Source of the DNA: JBAZLV01 sp964586075
GTDB taxonomy: Bacteria > Nitrospirota > UBA9217
Assembly: GCA_964586075.1 (NCBI GenBank)
Contig: CAZPGZ010000016.1
Span: forward strand, 11,027-75,026
DNA length: 64,000 nt
Direction: 5' to 3'
Positions 7,648 to 17,577 of the stretch are shown here, piece by piece; position 1 is the first letter of the stretch; each line of letters opens with the position of its first letter. The position numbers and the translations under genes were made by a program. The notes under the pieces are model-generated. The model did not search any database, was not told the DNA's origin, and saw nothing but the letters and a program-made list of their open reading frames with translations.

Positions 7648-10284
7648 TCATTTTCCGTGGCACTTTTTGTACTTCAGACCACTCCCGCAGGGGCAGGGGT
7701 CGTTTCTGCCGACTTTTTGGCCTGCATGGACAGGCTGGGCCGGCTGCGGGGCTGCGTCGCCGGAACCGACAAAGCTCAGTTTCTCCATCTGACGCCGCTG
7801 GCGCCGTTCGATTTCCTGGCTCTGTTCTTTTGCTGCGGCCTTGATGCGGAAAAGGTTCTCCACCGTAGATTCCACGATGCGGAGCTTCATTTCTTCGAAC
7901 ATCTCGAAGCCCTCTTTCTTATATTCTATCAGCGGGTCTTTCTGGCCATAGCCCCTCAACCCGATCCCCTCTTTTAAATGGTCCATGGCAAGGAGATGGT
8001 CTTTCCACTGCTGATCCACTGCCTGGAGCATAAAAACTTTCTCCAAATGCCGCATCAACTCGGAGCCGATCTGCTGTTCCTTGGCGTCATAACTCTGTTT
8101 GACCGCCTCCCAGAGTTTTTCGTATAATTCCCCGCGCTCCATAGACTGCGGGTCGATATCCGTCATGCGATAGGAGAACTTGGCTGCGAGCGCGTCCCGC
8201 AGGCCCGTGACATCCCACGTCTCCGGGTAGGCGTCCTCGGGACAGTAGAATCCGAGCATGCCTTCGAGCATGTCTTCTGCAAGTCCGAGAACTTCTTCCT
8301 TGAGATCTTCACCACCGAGAATCTGGCGCCGTTGTTCATAGATGACCTTGCGCTGCTGGTTCATCACGTCGTCGTATTCAAGAATATGTTTTCGTATCTC
8401 GAAGTTATGGTTCTCCACCTTCTTTTGATTATTTTCAATGGTGCGTGACACCATGCGATGCTCAATAGGAACGTCTTCCTCCATGCCAAGCCGACTCATA
8501 AGTCCCTTGATCCGGTCTGCTCCGAAGATACGGAGCAGATCGTCTTCAAGAGAAAGGTAGAACCGCGATGACCCGGGGTCTCCCTGACGGCCAGACCGTC
8601 CGCGCAACTGGTTGTCGATGCGCCTCGCCTCATGCCGCTCCGTACCCAGAATATGAAGGCCGCCTGCGGCTCTTACTTTCTCTTTTTCTGCAGCACACTG
8701 GTCTTTCAGCGAGGAAAGCGTTGTGCTCCATTCTTCCGCGGTATATTCCTTGCCTTTCAGCGCCTGGCGCGCAAGCCCTTCTGGATTGCCGCCGAGAATG
8801 ATGTCCGTTCCGCGGCCCGCCATGTTTGTCGCAATGGTAACGGCACCATAACGGCCGGCCTGCGCCACAATCTCGGCCTCCATCTCATGATATTTGGCAT
8901 TCAGCACAGTATGCTTGATGCCCTTTTTCTTGAGCATCGCAGAAAGCATCTCGGACTTGGAAATGGTGATCGTGCCAACCAGCACAGGCTGGCCATTCTT
9001 ATGCCGCTCCTCGATCTCGTTGATGGCAGCATTGAACTTCCCTTTCTCACTCTTGTAAATAAAGTCGGGATTGTCCGCCCGAATCATCGGCATGTTGGTG
9101 GGTATCACCAGCACGTCGAGGTTGTAAATCTTTGCAAACTCCGCGGACTCCGTCTCCGCAGTGCCTGTCATTCCTGCAAGCTTGTTGTACAGCCGGAAGT
9201 AATTCTGGAACGTAATCGATGCCAATGTCTGGTTCTCATTCTCGATCTTGACATTTTCCTTGGCTTCGATGGCCTGATGGAGTCCGTCGCTCCAGCGTCT
9301 GCCGGGCATGAGTCTGCCGGTAAACTCATCAACAATCAGGACCTGGTCATCCTTGACGACGTAATCCACGTCGCGGTGAAACAGCGCGTGCGCTTTCAGA
9401 GCCTGGTGTACATGGTGCACGAGTTCCACGTTTGCCGGATCATACAGATTCCCCGCACCGATCATGCGCTCTACCTTAATATTGCCGTCTTCGGTCAGCG
9501 CCACGGTCTTGGTTTTCTCTTCAATCGTGTAGTCGGTATCTTTTTTAAGGCTCGGAATAATGCGGTTTATTTTATAATATTTGTCGGTTGAATCTTCCGC
9601 CGGACCGGAAATGATGAGCGGGGTCCGGGCTTCGTCAATCAGGATGGAATCCACTTCGTCGACAATGGCAAAGTTCAATTCGCGCTGGACATAATCCTTG
9701 AGATCAAATTTCATATTGTCGCGCAGATAATCAAAACCGAATTCGTTGTTGGTGCCATAGGTCACATCAGACCCATAGGCCTGCTGGCGTTCTTCGTCTT
9801 CAAGTCCGTGGACGATCACCCCTACGGAGAGGCCGAGGAACTGGTAAACGGGCCCCATCCACTGCGCATCGCGCCGGGCAAGATAATCATTCACGGTAAC
9901 CACATGCACCCCTTTCCCCGTCAGGCTGTTCAGGTAGACAGGAAGAGTGGCAACAAGCGTCTTGCCTTCACCGGTTTTCATCTCGGCGATTTTGCCTTCA
10001 TGCAGCACAATTCCGCCCACAAGCTGCGAGTCAAAATGGCGCATCCCAAGCGTCCGCCTTGACACCTCACGCACCGCGGCAAATGCTTCGGGAAGAAGAT
10101 CCGTAAGCGTTTCTCCCTGCTGCAGCCGTTTCTTGAATACATCGGTCTTGCCCCGCAAGTCCGCATCAGCCAGACGTGAAAATTCAGAATCAAGAGCATT
10201 GATCTTCTCAACGTATGCTTGAATTCGTTTCAGCTCTCTATCATTCTGCGTGCCAAATACTTTTTTTAGAATACGGCCTATCAT
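7648..10284 (-). CDS. secA: Preprotein translocase ATPase SecA
   Basis: The 878-residue length is typical. SecA is the cytoplasmic motor that pushes unfolded preproteins through SecYEG. Walker A is MKTGEGKTLVA; the DEAD-like box is VDEVDSILIDEARTPLIISGP. The family signature LRGRSGRQGDPGSSRFYLSLEDDLLR is present in motif VI. The extreme C-terminus has the zinc-binding tail CPCGSGLKYKKCHGK used for SecB and lipid contact. GGAGAGAAAATAG precedes the ATG. It is monocistronic, with its own terminator. Confidence 0.98.
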   Translation of the reverse strand: MIGRILKKVFGTQNDRELKRIQAYVEKINALDSEFSRLADADLRGKTDVFKKRLQQGETLTDLLPEAFAAVREVSRRTLGMRHFDSQLVGGIVLHEGKIAEMKTGEGKTLVATLPVYLNSLTGKGVHVVTVNDYLARRDAQWMGPVYQFLGLSVGVIVHGLEDEERQQAYGSDVTYGTNNEFGFDYLRDNMKFDLKDYVQRELNFAIVDEVDSILIDEARTPLIISGPAEDSTDKYYKINRIIPSLKKDTDYTIEEKTKTVALTEDGNIKVERMIGAGNLYDPANVELVHHVHQALKAHALFHRDVDYVVKDDQVLIVDEFTGRLMPGRRWSDGLHQAIEAKENVKIENENQTLASITFQNYFRLYNKLAGMTGTAETESAEFAKIYNLDVLVIPTNMPMIRADNPDFIYKSEKGKFNAAINEIEERHKNGQPVLVGTITISKSEMLSAMLKKKGIKHTVLNAKYHEMEAEIVAQAGRYGAVTIATNMAGRGTDIILGGNPEGLARQALKGKEYTAEEWSTTLSSLKDQCAAEKEKVRAAGGLHILGTERHEARRIDNQLRGRSGRQGDPGSSRFYLSLEDDLLRIFGADRIKGLMSRLGMEEDVPIEHRMVSRTIENNQKKVENHNFEIRKHILEYDDVMNQQRKVIYEQRRQILGGEDLKEEVLGLAEDMLEGMLGFYCPEDAYPETWDVTGLRDALAAKFSYRMTDIDPQSMERGELYEKLWEAVKQSYDAKEQQIGSELMRHLEKVFMLQAVDQQWKDHLLAMDHLKEGIGLRGYGQKDPLIEYKKEGFEMFEEMKLRIVESTVENLFRIKAAAKEQSQEIERRQRRQMEKLSFVGSGDAAPQPAQPVHAGQKVGRNDPCPCGSGLKYKKCHGK

Positions 10285-10328
10285 CTATTTTCTCTCCATA
10301 TAATACTTGTGACATTATCAGCATTTTG

Positions 10329-10356
10329 ATATTATCATTTTTATCGGGGAATTCAA
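10329..10356 (-). promoter_or_regulatory. Candidate secA promoter
   Basis: On the minus strand TTGAAT (10356-10351), a 16-bp spacer and TAATAT (10334-10329) lie about 45 bp upstream of the secA start. Confidence 0.4.
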
Positions 10357-10480
10357 GCAAATAATCATTGTCTATTCGTACGAAAAAGGTCATTGTTTAC
10401 CTTGTCTTCCTGTTTCGATTGCTGCTGTGCATACCGGGGGTTCCAGATTAAAAACGACCTTCTATTCGGCTATTTGTTGC

Positions 10481-10509
10481 TTGACAAATGTACCCGGTAA
10501 GTGTAAAAA
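10481..10509 (+). promoter_or_regulatory. Promoter of the second ArsR-type gene
   Basis: A consensus TTGACA (10481-10486) and a weak -10 TAAAAA (10504-10509) are 17 bp apart. The ATG at 10516 is 6 nt beyond the -10, so the mRNA would be leaderless. No ribosome site is visible. Confidence 0.5.
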
Positions 10510-10515
10510 GTCCCC

Positions 10516-10848
10516 ATGAAAAATATTTTAACCGACAAGGCAATATATGAAATACAGGCAGAGCTCTGCAAAACCCTCACGAATCCCAAGAGGATAGAAA
10601 TATTAAACGTCCTGAAGCACCATGAAAAAACGGTCACAGAGCTGGTGGAAGCGCTCGGAGCATCAAAGGCAAATGTCTCTCAGCATCTTGCTGTTATGCG
10701 GCACAAAGGTATTTTGACTACACGGCGGGAAGGGGTGAATATCTTTTACCGGGTTTCCAACGTAAAAGTCATTGATGCGTGCACCCTGATGAAGGAAGTA
10801 CTTTTTGAACAGCATGCCGCAAAGAGAAAAGTTGTTGCAGGCATCTGA
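10516..10848 (+). CDS. ArsR-type winged-helix regulator
   Basis: The 110-residue protein has the ArsR fold: LCKTLTNPKRIEILNVL, the recognition helix ASKANVSQHLAVMRHKGIL and the wing TRREGVNIFYRV. It lacks the CVC metal motif of the regulator at 4009; only C18 and C93 are present, so it may sense something other than metal, or a thiol-reactive signal. It is a single gene bounded by its own promoter and a terminator, and has no obvious target gene next to it. Confidence 0.82.
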   Translation: MKNILTDKAIYEIQAELCKTLTNPKRIEILNVLKHHEKTVTELVEALGASKANVSQHLAVMRHKGILTTRREGVNIFYRVSNVKVIDACTLMKEVLFEQHAAKRKVVAGI

Positions 10849-10916
10849 CAAACAAGACAACGAATGCTTTCTGTTGATATCTGTTGACAGCAAACGCTTA
10901 GGCCAAGTGCGCAAAA

Positions 10917-10947
10917 AACCCCGAAGAGCGAAAGAATCTTCGGGGTT
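10917..10947. terminator. Bidirectional terminator between arsR-type gene and csp
   Basis: A perfect stem AACCCCGAAGA/TCTTCGGGGTT has A-rich sequence on one side and TTTAATT on the other. It can serve the plus-strand regulator and the convergent csp gene. Confidence 0.75.
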
Positions 10948-11013
10948 TAATTATGTACGCAGGTACAGGGCCACAGTTCCCATAAAGTATAGGCATATCG
11001 TCGGGAAAAACGA

Positions 11014-11220
11014 TCAGGAAGCCTTCAATACATTTGATGCTTGAGGGCCTTTCTCGCCCTGGATTACTTCAAATTCAACCGCCTGCCCTTCCGAAAGTGT
11101 TTTGTATCCATCTCCCTGAATTGCCGAGAAATGCACAAACACATCGCGTCCGCCTCCATCCGGTTCGATAAACCCATATCCCTTTGACTCATTGAACCAC
11201 TTCACTTTCCCTGTAGACAT
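11014..11220 (-). CDS. Cold-shock domain protein
   Basis: The 68-residue single cold-shock domain carries RNP-1 (KGYGFIEPD) and RNP-2 (DVFVHFSAI), the nucleic-acid-binding motifs of CspA-type RNA chaperones. I start at ATG 11220 (MSTGKVKWFN), which follows GGAGG; the frame upstream to 11274 is not conserved. The roughly 180-bp region before the start could carry a long regulatory leader, common for csp mRNAs, but no specific cold box was recognised. Confidence 0.93.
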   Translation of the reverse strand: MSTGKVKWFNESKGYGFIEPDGGGRDVFVHFSAIQGDGYKTLSEGQAVEFEVIQGEKGPQASNVLKAS

Positions 11221-11410
11221 AATGCCAACCCCCTCCTTGCCAGTTTCCGAAGGCAATGACTCGTGTTTTGTCACTCCTGCGGAATCGATATAGTTAAGGG
11301 ATATGCGTATAGTTCTTGATTACGCTCTATCCCTGGCTACTGTTAAGAGTTTATGCAATCATGAATAACGGTGATAATCTGAAGAGGATGGATGTTCGAT
11401 TCTGCACTTC

Positions 11411-12346
11411 TTAATTCATATATTTTACAGGATTCACCGGCAAACCATTCAAGCGGACCTCGTAGTGGAGATGCGGCCCCGTGCTGGAACCCGTATCCCC
11501 TACATAACAAATAACATCTCCACGCTTGACCCGCTGTCCTTCTTTGACATGCAAACGTGAGTTATGGGCATATACCGTTTTAATACCATACCCGTGGCTG
11601 ATCTCAACCACATTTCCATAACCGCTGGTAAAACCGGCCTTCATCACAACGCCATCCGCGGGTGCCATGACCGGCGTTCCCGTCTGGGCGGCAATATCAA
11701 TGCCTTCGTGGAATTTAAGTATTCCGCTGAACGGCGAGGTTCTGCTGCCAAAGGGAGAAGTTACCCAACCGCGCACCGGCCATATGGACGGGGTTGATGC
11801 ATATAATGAGCGTTTATCTTCGAAATATTCGATGAGCATCTGGAGGCTTGTTTCCTGTTTTGCAGCGGCACCTTTGAGCTGCGTCAACTCCTGGTGCATT
11901 TCCTTAAGCGCTTCTTCCTGCTTTTTTTCACCAAGTGAAGCCAGGTTGTGCAAACCAAGTTCATCAGGGCCTCCTATACCCAGCACCTGTTGAGCTTTGT
12001 CCCTCGGGCCCAGGCTTACGGCTCGGCGAAGTTTTGTGTCCAAATCTCTGAGCAAGAACATCTGTCTTTTGTAATCCAGCATGTTGAGCGCAAAGCCCTG
12101 CACCTGCGCCTTTTGCTGCATTAACTCTTCACGAACAGTCTGCAGTTCCCACACTTTATCTTTTACATCATTGTACTCGTAAATAAGGTAGCTTGAAAAC
12201 ACCAAGACGCCCAAAAATGAAAGAACCACGCTCTTGAGAACAGATTTGGATATGCTGAGCGTACGCACCCGCTTGTTCGGGCCGGGCAGGAACATAAAAG
12301 TAAAATATTCTTTTTTCTTATTATTTCTTGGCTTTCTTGCGATCAT
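11411..12346 (-). CDS. M23-family peptidoglycan endopeptidase with coiled coil
   Basis: The 311-residue protein has a basic cytoplasmic N-terminus, one membrane segment (SVVLSFLGVLVFSSYLIY), a long coiled coil rich in Gln, Glu and Leu, and a C-terminal LytM domain. Zinc ligands appear as H-x3-D (HEGID) and H-x-H (HLHYEV), so the enzyme looks active rather than an EnvC-like activator. It would cut peptide cross-links in the periplasm. The ATG at 12346 follows GGAGG by 4 nt; the TTG just before it is too close to the site. It is monocistronic. Confidence 0.9.
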   Translation of the reverse strand: MIARKPRNNKKKEYFTFMFLPGPNKRVRTLSISKSVLKSVVLSFLGVLVFSSYLIYEYNDVKDKVWELQTVREELMQQKAQVQGFALNMLDYKRQMFLLRDLDTKLRRAVSLGPRDKAQQVLGIGGPDELGLHNLASLGEKKQEEALKEMHQELTQLKGAAAKQETSLQMLIEYFEDKRSLYASTPSIWPVRGWVTSPFGSRTSPFSGILKFHEGIDIAAQTGTPVMAPADGVVMKAGFTSGYGNVVEISHGYGIKTVYAHNSRLHVKEGQRVKRGDVICYVGDTGSSTGPHLHYEVRLNGLPVNPVKYMN

Positions 12347-12632
12347 CAATCCTCCAAAAAACGCAAATAACCAATTAAAACTATCATAAACAGCTGGTGA
12401 ATGTCAATATTTTCTTACTTTCTACCTACTATCCGCACTGATATTCCACAACACATTGTATGTTTTGTTTTAAAGTATCAATATGTAGAATAACCAAAAA
12501 AAATGCAATAAACAAACAATTTTTTTTGCAAAAAGCTGTCATCTATCCGGCTGTTATAATATTCTTTTCGGTACACGCGAAGAGAACTTTAGCGGTTCCT
12601 GACGGGGGTGACTGGAAGCCTCAACTCCGCTT

Positions 12633-12953
12633 TCACGGTCTCGTTGATTCGTTCAACCATGCTAGATACTCCTCGGAACCACTGACAATGGGAAGGGCAA
12701 TCACTTCAGGCACTGTATAGGAGTGGAGGGACTTCACCCGCGCGGCAAGCTGCTCCATAAGAGGTTGTCTGCTTTTCACAAGGAGAAGGGTCTCCTGTTC
12801 ATCCTGCATTGTTCCTTTCCAGACAAACAGGGAGCGCACTGCGGGAACAATATTAACGCACGCGGCAAGACGTTCATGGACGAGGGTTGTCCCTATTTTT
12901 GCTGCTTCTTCTTGATTCGCAGCAGTAATCAGTACGACAACTTCATGAGACAC
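12633..12953 (-). CDS. cutA: CutA divalent-cation tolerance protein
   Basis: The 106-residue protein matches the trimeric PII-like CutA family: RLAACVNI, the central WKG..QDEQETLLLVK and HSYTVPEVIALPI are its hallmarks. The role in cation tolerance is debated for the family. The GTG start at 12953 has GGAGGG 6 nt upstream. It lies 23 bp after lptD and is probably the last gene of the folC-lptD-cutA transcript. Confidence 0.93.
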   Translation of the reverse strand: MSHEVVVLITAANQEEAAKIGTTLVHERLAACVNIVPAVRSLFVWKGTMQDEQETLLLVKSRQPLMEQLAARVKSLHSYTVPEVIALPIVSGSEEYLAWLNESTRP

Positions 12954-12976
12954 CGACTTCCCTCCTTCGCCACCTC

Positions 12977-15085
12977 TTATCTGGCAAAACCGCCGCCAAG
13001 ACCTTTGAGGTCCAGCATCGCCGTGAAACGAGACTCACCCGGAGAATGAACAAATGCGGCAGTAATTCCCCAACATTGAGCACTGTAACGTACCCGGTAT
13101 TCTATCTGGTTTGTAATATTATTCACCAAATCCTGCGAGTAGTTTGCCGCAAAATTCCATTTACCGAGTTTTAACTCGCCTCCGAGAATAAGATATTCTC
13201 CGGAAGTTGCCAGTGGCAGCGCCCGTGAGTGCTGATACGAAAGATTGAGTTTAACAGAGTCCGTCGTAAAGCTGGCAGTTTCAGTATGCGATGCATGGCC
13301 GAGATCGGGATAATAACTTCCAGTTCCCGAGAAGGAAAAAAACTTGGGGGCATTGATATACAGGTCGCCCTGAAAAACCGAAGGATGGCTTGTTGAGTCC
13401 ATAGCGGTCAGATTGTAACCCTGCGATAGTTTAAAGACAAACAGGTCAAAGTTAGTAATATTCGAATTTTCTTTAGTTTCCTTGTAGTGTGCCGTAACGC
13501 GGTTGATCAGTGAAACTGTTACCGTATTTGCGGACACCACTGAATCAACAGCATCAAAACGCGGGATATCCGACGTCTTGGTATGGGGAATGTATGTGTA
13601 CGACACGGTCGGTTCTATGGAGTGCTTCAGTTTTCCGATTCCTTCTTCCCGATCGCTGCCGTAGATGCGCGAAATACGGGCGTTCGCATCTACACCGGCA
13701 TATAGATAGGAGCGGTTTGTTGCCGTGTCGGTTGAAGCATTCGGGTCCTTCCGATCATACAGTGTTGCCCGCGCTCCCACCCGGGGCATGAGGCTCAGGC
13801 CGTTGCTTCCAAATACAGCGGCAAAATTCGGATTTAAATCCAGCCGCCGCAAGCCGTCCCCTTCCTGCCTCACAAAATTGACCGCCGATCCGTCGAAGTT
13901 GAAATAGAGAGGCCCGAACAGCGGTTCCGCAAACATTGTATACCGGATCTCCGGCAGTTTCTGAATCGTGTTGCGATTGGACTGTGTAAGATCCGTAGAG
14001 TACTGGCCTAAGAGGTACAGTATCGAGGTGTTCCATCGCTCCGTGAGGAAAACATTCGAGTCAAGGTAGGGTCTGGACTTGTTTTCCAGCTGTTTGTCAA
14101 GATCGTAGTAATAATGCTGATCGCTCACAAGGTTAACGTCGAGGCTTCCTGAAAAGTCCTCCGTAAATTCTTCGCGGTGTTTCAGCAGAAGTTCCCATCG
14201 TGATTCATTTGTCTCATGTCCAAACCGTGCATCGCGGATTTCGCCTGTACGAAACATGTTCCAAAATTTTCCGTAAATCTGGCCGGATGATTCTATGGAA
14301 TTCATATATCGGAATTCTAGGCCCGTACCGTGCCCTGTGTTAGCCCGGTAATCAGAATAGACTGTCATATCCTTATAGTCTGATATCGCCCAGAAAAACG
14401 CGTTTTGAATACTGAAACCGTCAAGACTGCTGTTGCCGACCATGGGGACCAGAAATCCGGTCTGCCTTTTTACCGGGAAGAGAAAATAGGGGGTATAAAA
14501 CATCGGCAGCCCCAACATGTTAAAAGATACGCCCTTTGCGGTGGCGTACCGGTCCATGTCGACATCAAGCTCGCTCGCCTTCAGATACCATTCGTTTTCA
14601 TCGCAGGTCGTGATTGCGCCTTTTTCCACGTGATAAACGGTTTCCGACCGCCGCTCTATCACGTCTCCCTTTACATGAAGATTCTCTTTCTGTTTGAAAA
14701 TCTCACCTTTGTACATGACGCCGGACCGCGTATTAATATTCACTCGCAGGCTGTCGGCCCGGGTGGAGTCTCCTTTATCCTGCAGGAACACCTTGCCTTC
14801 GGCCATGGCTTCGCCTGTTTTATTGTTCAACACTACTTTGTCTGCTTCAAGCCGCATGCCCTCGTACTCGATTTTAACATGTCCTGCAGCGGTGTAGACA
14901 TCCGCGATACGATCATAATCAAGCTTGTCGGCGGTTATCGCGACAGGACCTGCCTTTGAAAATTCCTGGCTTACAGCAAGCCGGGGGAAACAACACAGTC
15001 CGGCGAGCACAAGCAAAAAAAGAATGCCGAAGAGCATATTTCTCATATTGGTGATCAGCATCTCGACGTTTTTTCTATTCATCAT
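12977..15085 (-). CDS. lptD: LPS-assembly outer-membrane protein LptD
   Basis: The 702-residue protein has an N-terminal signal segment (MLFGILFLLVLAGLCCF), an OstA/LptA-like beta-jellyroll (ITADKLDYDRIADVYTAAGHVKIEYEG...) and a long C-terminal beta-barrel with the conserved LptD block MLGLPMFYTPYFLFPVKRQTGFLVP. It inserts lipopolysaccharide into the outer leaflet with LptE. Its presence shows that the host makes LPS. Several ATGs are possible at the start; no clear ribosome site decides between them. It is 12 bp downstream of folC. Confidence 0.95.
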   Translation of the reverse strand: MMNRKNVEMLITNMRNMLFGILFLLVLAGLCCFPRLAVSQEFSKAGPVAITADKLDYDRIADVYTAAGHVKIEYEGMRLEADKVVLNNKTGEAMAEGKVFLQDKGDSTRADSLRVNINTRSGVMYKGEIFKQKENLHVKGDVIERRSETVYHVEKGAITTCDENEWYLKASELDVDMDRYATAKGVSFNMLGLPMFYTPYFLFPVKRQTGFLVPMVGNSSLDGFSIQNAFFWAISDYKDMTVYSDYRANTGHGTGLEFRYMNSIESSGQIYGKFWNMFRTGEIRDARFGHETNESRWELLLKHREEFTEDFSGSLDVNLVSDQHYYYDLDKQLENKSRPYLDSNVFLTERWNTSILYLLGQYSTDLTQSNRNTIQKLPEIRYTMFAEPLFGPLYFNFDGSAVNFVRQEGDGLRRLDLNPNFAAVFGSNGLSLMPRVGARATLYDRKDPNASTDTATNRSYLYAGVDANARISRIYGSDREEGIGKLKHSIEPTVSYTYIPHTKTSDIPRFDAVDSVVSANTVTVSLINRVTAHYKETKENSNITNFDLFVFKLSQGYNLTAMDSTSHPSVFQGDLYINAPKFFSFSGTGSYYPDLGHASHTETASFTTDSVKLNLSYQHSRALPLATSGEYLILGGELKLGKWNFAANYSQDLVNNITNQIEYRVRYSAQCWGITAAFVHSPGESRFTAMLDLKGLGGGFAR

Positions 15086-15097
15086 GGGTCCGTTTTT

Positions 15098-16477
15098 TCA
15101 GCCCTTCAATCCCGCCAGCGCACCAGAACGGTTTGCGCCGGTAATACCGGCAGGGAAAAGAGCCCGCGCTTCTCCCACCACGTAGAGCGAGCCGGTAATA
15201 AGCACGAGATCGCCGGGCGAAGCACTATGCATTGCCTTCTTAATCGCACACTGAATGCTGTCCGTTCTCTCGACGGAATCATGCAGTTTTTTTATTTCCT
15301 GCTCAAGCTGCCGCGGATCCAACGCCCGTGCGTACTGAGGCCTGGTCACCACCACGTGGTCCGCTAGAGGAACAATTTCCGTGACCATGCTCCGGTAGTC
15401 TTTATCGCCAAGAACGCCGATAACCAGAATAATCCGTTGAAAGGATCCTTTTATCTGTCGGACCGTTTCCCCAAGTTTTTTTGCCGATGCCGGATTGTGT
15501 GCACCGTCCAGGTAGACTGCCGGGTATGTTCCTACCCGCTCCATTCTTCCTTCCCAGCGCGTCTGTTCGAGTCCGCGACGCACGGCAGCCTCATCGATCA
15601 GCATGCCTGCATTTTGAAGGCGCTCTATCGTCCGGACAGCGAGGCACGCGTTCTCCACTTGATATGCGCCAAGCATGCCGATACGCAGACCTCGGTAAGA
15701 AGTCTCCCCCCCCTGGTAGTCAAAAACCTGTGGAGGACCCGGTTTGGTATTTTTTGGTTTGAAATCAACCCATAACCGATGGAGCGGAGCCTGCTTCGCT
15801 GCCGCCGTACTTTCAATGACATCAATTGCTTCAGTCTGAACCGTGCCCGTGACCACGGGGATGCCGGTCTTTATTATGCCCGCTTTTTCCTGCGCGATCC
15901 GTCCCAGTGTCGTTCCAAGAAATTCCTGGTGTTCCAGATCGATGTTCGTAATCAGCGACACCAGCGGGGTAATAACATTCGTGGCGTCAAGCCGTCCCCC
16001 CATCCCCACTTCAATCACACCGATATCAATTTTTTGCTCAGCAAAATATGCGAAAGCAAGGGCAGTCGTCACTTCAAAAAACGTGGGGTTCAGCCCGTAT
16101 GTGTTTTCTCCCGATTCTCCAAGATTGCCGAGGCCCCTCACGTGCTGCGTCAGCCTTATCACTGCGTCCTCGGATATCGGAACATTGTTGACCCTTATCC
16201 GTTCGGTAAAATCAATCAGATGCGGCGAAGTATAAAGCCCCACGCGGTACCCAGCCGCATTCAGAATGCTTGCCAGAAATGCAGCCGTTGACCCTTTGCC
16301 GTTCGTTCCGGCGACATGCACGGAAACAAATTTTCGGTGAGGATCTCCCAGAACATCCATGAGTTTCTGGCTGTTTGATAGTGAAAGCTTGATTCCATGC
16401 TTTTGAAGATCATACAGATACTTGACTGTTTTCTGGTACGACGATTCAGAGGCCATTTCGACCAGGATCCTTTTCAT
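15098..16477 (-). CDS. folC: Folylpolyglutamate/dihydrofolate synthase FolC
   Basis: The 459-residue protein has the Mur-ligase-type P-loop GTNGKGSTAAF, and the family motifs YTSPHLIDFTERIRVN, EVGMGGRLDATN, GTTLGRIAQEKAGIIK and YLDGAHNP. It adds glutamate to dihydropteroate and folates. An alternative start at M8 (MASESSYQKTV) fits the usual N-terminus slightly better. It belongs to the minus-strand run with the zinc-finger protein upstream (28 bp) and lptD downstream. Confidence 0.95.
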   Translation of the reverse strand: MKRILVEMASESSYQKTVKYLYDLQKHGIKLSLSNSQKLMDVLGDPHRKFVSVHVAGTNGKGSTAAFLASILNAAGYRVGLYTSPHLIDFTERIRVNNVPISEDAVIRLTQHVRGLGNLGESGENTYGLNPTFFEVTTALAFAYFAEQKIDIGVIEVGMGGRLDATNVITPLVSLITNIDLEHQEFLGTTLGRIAQEKAGIIKTGIPVVTGTVQTEAIDVIESTAAAKQAPLHRLWVDFKPKNTKPGPPQVFDYQGGETSYRGLRIGMLGAYQVENACLAVRTIERLQNAGMLIDEAAVRRGLEQTRWEGRMERVGTYPAVYLDGAHNPASAKKLGETVRQIKGSFQRIILVIGVLGDKDYRSMVTEIVPLADHVVVTRPQYARALDPRQLEQEIKKLHDSVERTDSIQCAIKKAMHSASPGDLVLITGSLYVVGEARALFPAGITGANRSGALAGLKG

Positions 16478-16505
16478 TCCACGACGTGCGGCAGGCTGCC
16501 GTATG

Positions 16506-17333
16506 CTAACGCTCTGCAGGTTGAGTACCGGTTCCGGCAGATGGAGCAGCGCTGTCTGTCTCTGCAGGTTTTGAATGCTGCCGTTCAGGGGGCCTTGCTT
16601 CTTCCGGAGATTTCGGCACCACCGTCAGTTTCATGATAAAAGGAACCGCCTGTGCTCTGGAAAATGTTTCCAACTGTTTCCGGTTATAGCTGACTTTCCC
16701 AATCGACTGAATGCGTTTGAAAAAAGCGAGCAATTCCTTGTCAGCAAGGCTGCCGGAAATTTCCCGGACCGTATCGGTAAACTTGAACTTCCTAAGCTGG
16801 TCGTGCGACCGCATAATATCATTGATGTGCCGTATCGCCGCTTTATCATCAGTCACTGCCAACGTAATCAGCAACGGTTCGGTCATCGGCGGTGCCGGAT
16901 GAGCAGGTGGAGACACTGTTGCAGGAGCGGCTGCAGGTGGTACGGTGGAAGAGGATGCCGGGGCGGAAGAGGTCGGGGCCGTCTTGGCAATATTTTCAAG
17001 CTCCACATCCAGTTGTCGCGGTTTGTTGAAAAAATAATACACCGTCAGTCCAATTACGATTATGCCCAAAATCCAAAGCGGCCGATACAGAATCAATTTC
17101 AATCTCGCCAGGCCGGCCACCCCTTCTTTTACAATCTGCAGGATTCCTTCAGGAGGCGTAACATCCTTTAAAAATCTTCTGGTTTCTTCAGCTCTTTTCA
17201 GTGCTTCATATTGAGAATGACAGACGATGCAAGACTGCAGATGGCGCTCAATCTTGATCCGCTCGAATTTAAACAAATGGCCCCGCAGATATTTGGGAAG
17301 GACCTTTCTGACATGTGCACATTCAGTTTCCAT
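16506..17333 (-). CDS. Zinc-finger (anti-sigma-like) membrane protein
   Basis: The 275-residue protein starts at ATG 17333, which has GGAG 5 nt upstream. Residues 1-45 contain an H-x3-C-x2-C element (ERHLQSCIVC), typical of zf-HC2/ZAS anti-sigma factors. One membrane segment follows (PLWILGIIVIGLTVYYFF). The periplasmic part begins with a Pro/Ala/Ser linker and continues as a folded region with no recognised domain. No sigma factor gene is adjacent, so its regulator role is uncertain. It may be co-transcribed with folC. Confidence 0.7.
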   Translation of the reverse strand: METECAHVRKVLPKYLRGHLFKFERIKIERHLQSCIVCHSQYEALKRAEETRRFLKDVTPPEGILQIVKEGVAGLARLKLILYRPLWILGIIVIGLTVYYFFNKPRQLDVELENIAKTAPTSSAPASSSTVPPAAAPATVSPPAHPAPPMTEPLLITLAVTDDKAAIRHINDIMRSHDQLRKFKFTDTVREISGSLADKELLAFFKRIQSIGKVSYNRKQLETFSRAQAVPFIMKLTVVPKSPEEARPPERQHSKPAETDSAAPSAGTGTQPAER

Positions 17334-17577
17334 ACTGCTCCACCTCGTACAAGCCACGGCATGAAAGCCGGACGCGACAATACATCCGGGGCCCGCACAT
17401 TCATCAACAAATTTTCAGGGAAAAATCGTCTTGCAAAACTCCTGCTGTTGCTTCATTGCCTTATCCAAATCAACATGCTGGAAAACATCATTCTTTTCTT
17501 CAACCGATGCAACTATATTGACCGGTTGTCAGAATCGCTGCCCTAGCGTATCATATAGCAAAATACACTTAACAACA

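Noticed and set aside
8632..9591. 319-codon plus-strand ORF
   Set aside because: It lies wholly inside secA on the opposite strand and has no family features.
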